Under the pieces are notes generated by a model. The model searched no databases. It was not told the DNA's origin and was given only the letters and a program-made list of their open reading frames with translations. From Comamonas endophytica (lineage in GTDB: Bacteria > Pseudomonadota > Gammaproteobacteria > Burkholderiales > Burkholderiaceae_C), in assembly GCF_023634805.2 (NCBI RefSeq), contig NZ_CP106881.1:1581501-1645500 (forward strand): 64,000 nucleotides of DNA, written 5' to 3'. Positions 60,734 to 64,000 of this stretch are shown piece after piece (within the stretch, counting starts at the first letter, position 1; every line of letters begins with the position of its first letter). The translations under genes were made by a program, and so were the position numbers.

Positions 60734-61711
60734 CTAAGGCTGGGTGGTAGGGGCCGCAAAACCGGGCTCGCCCGGGCCGGGAATCGCGCGGCCGCTGCCG
60801 TAGATCACCGATTGCGGGTTGTCGCTGAAGCTGCCGGCGGCAGCGCCGAGCTGGCGCGCGGCGCGCGACACGTCGTCGGCGGCGCGGCTCACATGGGGCA
60901 AGGTGGTGCGGCCCAGGCTGTCCGCGGCGCGCACCAGCGCCTGCGTGCCTTCGGCGATCTGCTCGAGCGGCCCTTCGGGAGCATTGATGCGCTGCACCGT
61001 CTCGCCCAGGTCGGCCGCGACCGCGGCGGCGTTCTGGCCGGCCTGGTCCAGCGACTGCAGCGTCTTGCGCGCATCGGAGGTCAACGCGGGGAAATCGGCC
61101 AGCGCCGGGTTGACGCGTTGGGTGAGCGTGTGCTGCACGTCGGCGCTCAGATCGCGCACGCTGGCCGCCGCGCCCGAGATGTTGTCCAGCATCTCGCTGA
61201 AGCGCCGCTGGTTCTCGTCGCCCAGGATGTCGTTGACCCGGCGCGTGACTTCGTCGACGCGCCCCAGCAGCGCCGGCCCCTGGTCGGCCAGCATGCTCAG
61301 CGGCGAGGACTTGAGCCACAGCCGCGGCAGGCCGCTCTGGCCTGGCGGCTGCGGCGGCGGGGGTTCGGTGGCGTCGTCGAGCTGTATGTGCGCCAGGCCG
61401 GTGACGCCCTGGTAGCCCATGGTGGCGAAGGTGTTGGGCGAGATCGGGGTTGCGGTGTCCACGGCGATGCGGATCAGCACATTGCCGTTGGCTTGCGGGT
61501 CGAAGCCGATGTTCATGACCTTGCCCACGGGCACGCCCTTGTAGCGCACGGCCGCCTGCGGCTGCAGGCCGCCGATGCCGTCCTTGGTGGTCATCTCGTA
61601 CAGGGTGTACTGGTTGCGGTCCCGGGTCAGCCACAGCGCCAGCCCGGCCAGCAACGCCGCCACCAGCACCACGAAGATCCCGGCCGCCATGGCATGCGAC
61701 TTGTTTTCCAT
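60734..61711 (-). CDS. MCE-family lipid-binding protein (MlaD-like)
   Basis: 325 residues. One N-terminal membrane helix (about 8-27), then a single MCE domain (about 36-130: TKDGIGGLQPQAAVRYKGVP, ISPNTFATMGYQGVTGLAHI), then a long helical Ala/Arg-rich region. It should form a ring that carries lipids between membranes. Its ATG overlaps the ATPase stop (TGATG). The longer C-terminal part distinguishes it from classic MlaD and is nearer PqiB/YebT-type single-domain variants. Confidence 0.92.
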   Translation of the reverse strand: MENKSHAMAAGIFVVLVAALLAGLALWLTRDRNQYTLYEMTTKDGIGGLQPQAAVRYKGVPVGKVMNIGFDPQANGNVLIRIAVDTATPISPNTFATMGYQGVTGLAHIQLDDATEPPPPQPPGQSGLPRLWLKSSPLSMLADQGPALLGRVDEVTRRVNDILGDENQRRFSEMLDNISGAAASVRDLSADVQHTLTQRVNPALADFPALTSDARKTLQSLDQAGQNAAAVAADLGETVQRINAPEGPLEQIAEGTQALVRAADSLGRTTLPHVSRAADDVSRAARQLGAAAGSFSDNPQSVIYGSGRAIPGPGEPGFAAPTTQP

Positions 61712-62550
61712 CAGGTTTCTCCCGCGGCCTCGGGGCCGTTGCTCAGGGGCGCCATGGCACGACGGCCCCGCTCTCCCCGGAAAAAGGTTTCAATGAAGGG
61801 ATGGTCATGGGCCGCGACCTCGCGCGGCGTGCCCGTGACCAGCACCCTCTTCTCGGCCAGCACCGCCACGCGCGAGGACAGCGCGAACAGCGTGTCGAGA
61901 TCATGGGTGACCATGATCAGCGTCAGCCCCAGCGACGCGTGCAGCTCGCGCAGCAGCGCGCAGAATTCATCGGCGCTGGTGGGATCGAGCCCGGCCGTGG
62001 GCTCGTCCAGCAGCAGCAGCGGCGGGTCCATGATCAGCGCGCGCGCCAGCGCCACGCGCTTGATCATGCCGCCCGAGAGGTCCGAGGGCATGCGCGTTGC
62101 ATGCGCGGGCTCGAGCCCGACCATCTGCAGCTTGACCATGGCCGCGTCGTACACCAGGTCGTCGGGCAGGCTGCCCTGCTCGCGCAGCGCAAAGGCGATG
62201 TTGTCGAGCACATTGAAGGCCGAGAACAGCGCGCCATGCTGGAACAGCATGCCGACACGGCTGGCCGCGCCCTCGCGCCCCATCTCCGCGGCCGGGCGGC
62301 CCAGCACCTCGACCGTGCCCTTGCTGGGCTTGAGCAGCCCCAGCATCTGGCGCAGCAGCACCGTCTTGCCCGTGCCCGAACCGCCGACGATCGACAGCAT
62401 CTCGCCGCGCTCGACCGTCAGCTCCAGGTCCTGGTGCACGGCGAATTCCTTTTCGCCCTGCCCGAACACGCTCCACAAGCCTTCGATGCGGACCACGGGC
62501 GCTTCCTGGGAAGCGTTCTGGGAAGATACGGAGCGATCGGTAGCCGCCAT
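61711..62550 (-). CDS. ABC transporter ATP-binding protein (MlaF-like)
   Basis: 279 residues. Walker A GGSGTGKT at 56-63, signature LSGGM, Walker B LLLLDEPTAGLDPTSADEF and the switch His in VTHDLD. The arrangement and VGMLFQHGALFSAFNVLDNI match MlaF, which powers the MCE lipid transporter. It starts 3 bases after the permease stop and overlaps the MCE gene. Confidence 0.94.
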   Translation of the reverse strand: MAATDRSVSSQNASQEAPVVRIEGLWSVFGQGEKEFAVHQDLELTVERGEMLSIVGGSGTGKTVLLRQMLGLLKPSKGTVEVLGRPAAEMGREGAASRVGMLFQHGALFSAFNVLDNIAFALREQGSLPDDLVYDAAMVKLQMVGLEPAHATRMPSDLSGGMIKRVALARALIMDPPLLLLDEPTAGLDPTSADEFCALLRELHASLGLTLIMVTHDLDTLFALSSRVAVLAEKRVLVTGTPREVAAHDHPFIETFFRGERGRRAMAPLSNGPEAAGET

Positions 62551-62553
62551 TGC

Positions 62554-63720
62554 CTAAATCCCCACATCCTTGAAGACGATGGCAAAGATGGCGTCGACGA
62601 TGATCACCATGGTGATCGCCGAAACCACCGAGGCCGTCGTGCCCTTGCCCAGGCTCTGGGTGTTGGGCTCGACGCGCAGCCCCCAGTGGCAGCCGATCAG
62701 CGCGATCAGCACGCCGAAGACCATCGACTTGCCCATCGCCATCCAGAGGTTGGCGGACTCCACGGCCGAGGGCAGCGCCTGGGCGAAATAGGCGGGCGTG
62801 ATGCCCATCGTCAGATCGGCTGCCAGCATGCCGCCGGCCAGCGCCGCCAGCGTGGTCCAGACCGCCACCAGCGGCATGGCCAGCGCCAGCGCCAGCGCGC
62901 GCGGCAGCACCAGCCTGAAGCCGTGCGATATGCCCATGACCTGCATCGCGTCCAATTCCTCGTTGACGCGCATGACCCCGATCTGCGCGGTGATGGCCGA
63001 GCCGGTGCGGCCCGCCACCAGGATCGCCGCCAGCAGCGGCCCGAGCTCGCGGATCAGCGAGATGCCCAGGATGTTGACGATGAAGGATTCGGCGCCGAAC
63101 TGGCGCAGCTGCAGCGCCATCAGGAAGGCCAGCACCACGCCGATCAGGAAGCCCACCAGCGCCGTGATCGGCAGCGCCGTCGCGCCCATGCTGTAGAGAT
63201 GGCCCGAGAAATCGCGCCACGGCCCGCGCTGCGGCCGGCGCAGCAGGCGGCAGAAGTCCAGCAGCAGCTGGCCGATCAGCTCCACCAGGTCCTTGACATG
63301 GCTGCAGCCGGCCAGCACCAGCACCCCGAAGCTGTCGATCTGGTCCAGTGGATGCCAGCGCTCGCGCTCGGGCTTCTCGACCTGGCTCAGTTCCGCGACG
63401 CGCTCGAGGATCTCGCGCTGCGCGTCGCTCAGCGCATATTCCGCCGGCCATTTGGCGCCCCAGTGGCGCCAGAGGATCTGCGCGCCCACGTAATCGAGGC
63501 GGCCGATGTTGGCCAGGTCCCAGACCGCGTCCTTGTCCACCGCATCCAGCTCGCGCTGCAGCCGGCGCCAGGCTGCGCGGTCGGCAATGCCCGCGGCAGT
63601 CCAGTCGCCCTGAAGCAGGGCGCGGCCGGCTGAGGCGCGGCCGGCTGAGGCGCGGCCGGTTGGGGCGCGGCTCGCCGAAGCGGGATCAAGCACGACGGAA
63701 GGGATGGACGATGGCGGCAT
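62554..63720 (-). CDS. MlaE-family ABC permease with fused STAS-like domain
   Basis: 388 residues from the ATG giving MPPSSIPSVVL; a GTG eleven codons earlier is also open and neither has a clear binding site. Residues about 37-110 form a STAS-like domain (GDWTAAGIADRAAWRRLQRE, DAVWDLANIGRLDYVGAQIL). Residues 165-388 are the MlaE permease with ALVGFLIGVVLAFLMALQLR and GSAITAQIGVMRVNEELDAM. The fused STAS domain would replace a separate MlaB. First gene of the operon. The N-terminal linker is a decoded 15-bp tandem repeat. Confidence 0.93.
   Translation of the reverse strand: MPPSSIPSVVLDPASASRAPTGRASAGRASAGRALLQGDWTAAGIADRAAWRRLQRELDAVDKDAVWDLANIGRLDYVGAQILWRHWGAKWPAEYALSDAQREILERVAELSQVEKPERERWHPLDQIDSFGVLVLAGCSHVKDLVELIGQLLLDFCRLLRRPQRGPWRDFSGHLYSMGATALPITALVGFLIGVVLAFLMALQLRQFGAESFIVNILGISLIRELGPLLAAILVAGRTGSAITAQIGVMRVNEELDAMQVMGISHGFRLVLPRALALALAMPLVAVWTTLAALAGGMLAADLTMGITPAYFAQALPSAVESANLWMAMGKSMVFGVLIALIGCHWGLRVEPNTQSLGKGTTASVVSAITMVIIVDAIFAIVFKDVGI
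63620..63664 (-). repeat. three 15-bp tandem units in the permease gene
   Basis: Two exact units GCGCGGCCGGCTGAG and a third, GCGCGGCCGGTTGGG, stand head to tail and code for GRASAGRASAGRA near the N-terminus. A unit length of 15 keeps the frame. Confidence 0.75.
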
Positions 63721-63978
63721 GAAGACGGTGAAGGCGGAAACGACCCGCCCCACAAGTACGGGTCGGCAACCAGTTTTGCATATCCGGCAGGCCGCTCCAC
63801 GCAGGACGCGACCTCGACCTGCACTCTAGCGCAAGCCACCCCACGCGGCAAAAAAAGCCGCCGCCACGCCCCCGTGCTCCCTGGCCGCCCCCCGCGCTTT
63901 CCCTATCGACAGCCTGCAGGCGATCCGCACAATGGACCGCAGCCCCTCCATTTCCGCGCGCCGCGCCGCCCCACGCAC

Positions 63979-64000
63979 ATGAGCGACACCACCTTCGACT
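63979..64000 (+). CDS. start of a plus-strand gene (cut by window edge)
   Basis: ATG followed by codons for SDTTFD reaches the window end. No clear ribosome-binding site is visible. The N-terminus is like that of some GMC-type or FAD-dependent oxidoreductases, but seven residues cannot identify it. The 258 bases between it and the permease start contain an AAAAAAG run and otherwise nothing recognisable. Confidence 0.35.

Noticed and set aside
60050..62557. An 835-codon plus-strand frame across the Mla operon
   Set aside because: It runs opposite four tightly overlapping genes with clear motifs; its own sequence is Arg/His/Gln-rich and motif-free.

Overview
The window is a stretch of core chromosome from a high-GC Gram-negative bacterium, most likely a betaproteobacterium of the order Burkholderiales and probably the family Comamonadaceae. 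The evidence is the protein sequences, the Tyr-Gly-Thr-tuf-Trp-secE tRNA/tuf arrangement, the Mg-type HemB, and HPr/EI paired with an orphan mannose-type EIIA. The assignment comes from reading the sequence only. I found no insertion sequence, prophage, CRISPR array, integron or conjugation gene, and no convincing new multi-gene system. The odd features are small: decayed genes, dispersed repeats, regulatory sites and leader structures.

Layout. 1-2,036: rsmB with a LemA-like partner and the start of a further secreted protein (minus strand). 2,090-16,148: one long minus-strand information-processing block, tRNA-Arg / tRNA-Tyr-Gly-Thr-tuf / tRNA-Trp-secE-nusG-rplK-rplA-rplJ-rplL-rpoB-rpoC. 16,201-23,097: a tetR-type repressor divergent from a complete RND efflux operon (adaptor, pump, outer-membrane channel), with an AcrR/TtgR-like operator between them. 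23,214-26,997: a membrane-anchored cytochrome c5, a conserved unknown gene, a LemA plus two TPM-domain genes, and a small lipoprotein. 27,059-34,179: the atpIBEFHAGDC operon (minus). 34,435-36,470: ybeD-lipB-lipA. 36,878-39,384: the PTS phosphorelay EIIA-HPr-EI (minus).

39,550-41,680: a thioredoxin-like protein, a patch of decayed genes including a frameshifted cytochrome c' tail, a GNAT acetyltransferase and a peroxiredoxin. 41,799-51,828: rpsL-rpsG-fusA-tuf-rpsJ followed by rplC-D-W-B-rpsS-rplV-rpsC-rplP-rpmC-rpsQ (minus), ending at a strong terminator after rpsQ. 52,219-56,224: a minus-strand run hemJ-vanZ-like-ferredoxin-hydrolase-dac. 56,367-58,549: hemB and corA. 58,630-59,860: a dienelactone-hydrolase-like gene and a small secreted hypothetical gene. 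60,047-63,720: an Mla-type lipid ABC transporter (permease with a fused STAS domain, ATPase, MCE protein, auxiliary lipoprotein). 63,979-64,000: the first codons of a plus-strand gene.

How the genes work together. Most of the window supplies transcription and translation: both EF-Tu genes, EF-G, the RNA polymerase beta and beta' subunits, ribosomal proteins and five tRNAs. The rest covers energy (F1Fo ATP synthase), cofactors (lipoate, haem) and envelope upkeep (RND efflux, Mla lipid traffic, D,D-carboxypeptidase). Both tuf genes are intact and differ at only four residues. Items most worth a second look are the AcrR-like operator, the decayed cytochrome c' locus, the in-frame repeat insertion in the ferredoxin gene, the terminator and long hairpin between rpsJ and rplC, the plus-facing terminator inside the secE operon, and an AT-rich operator-like island near 59.93 kb.
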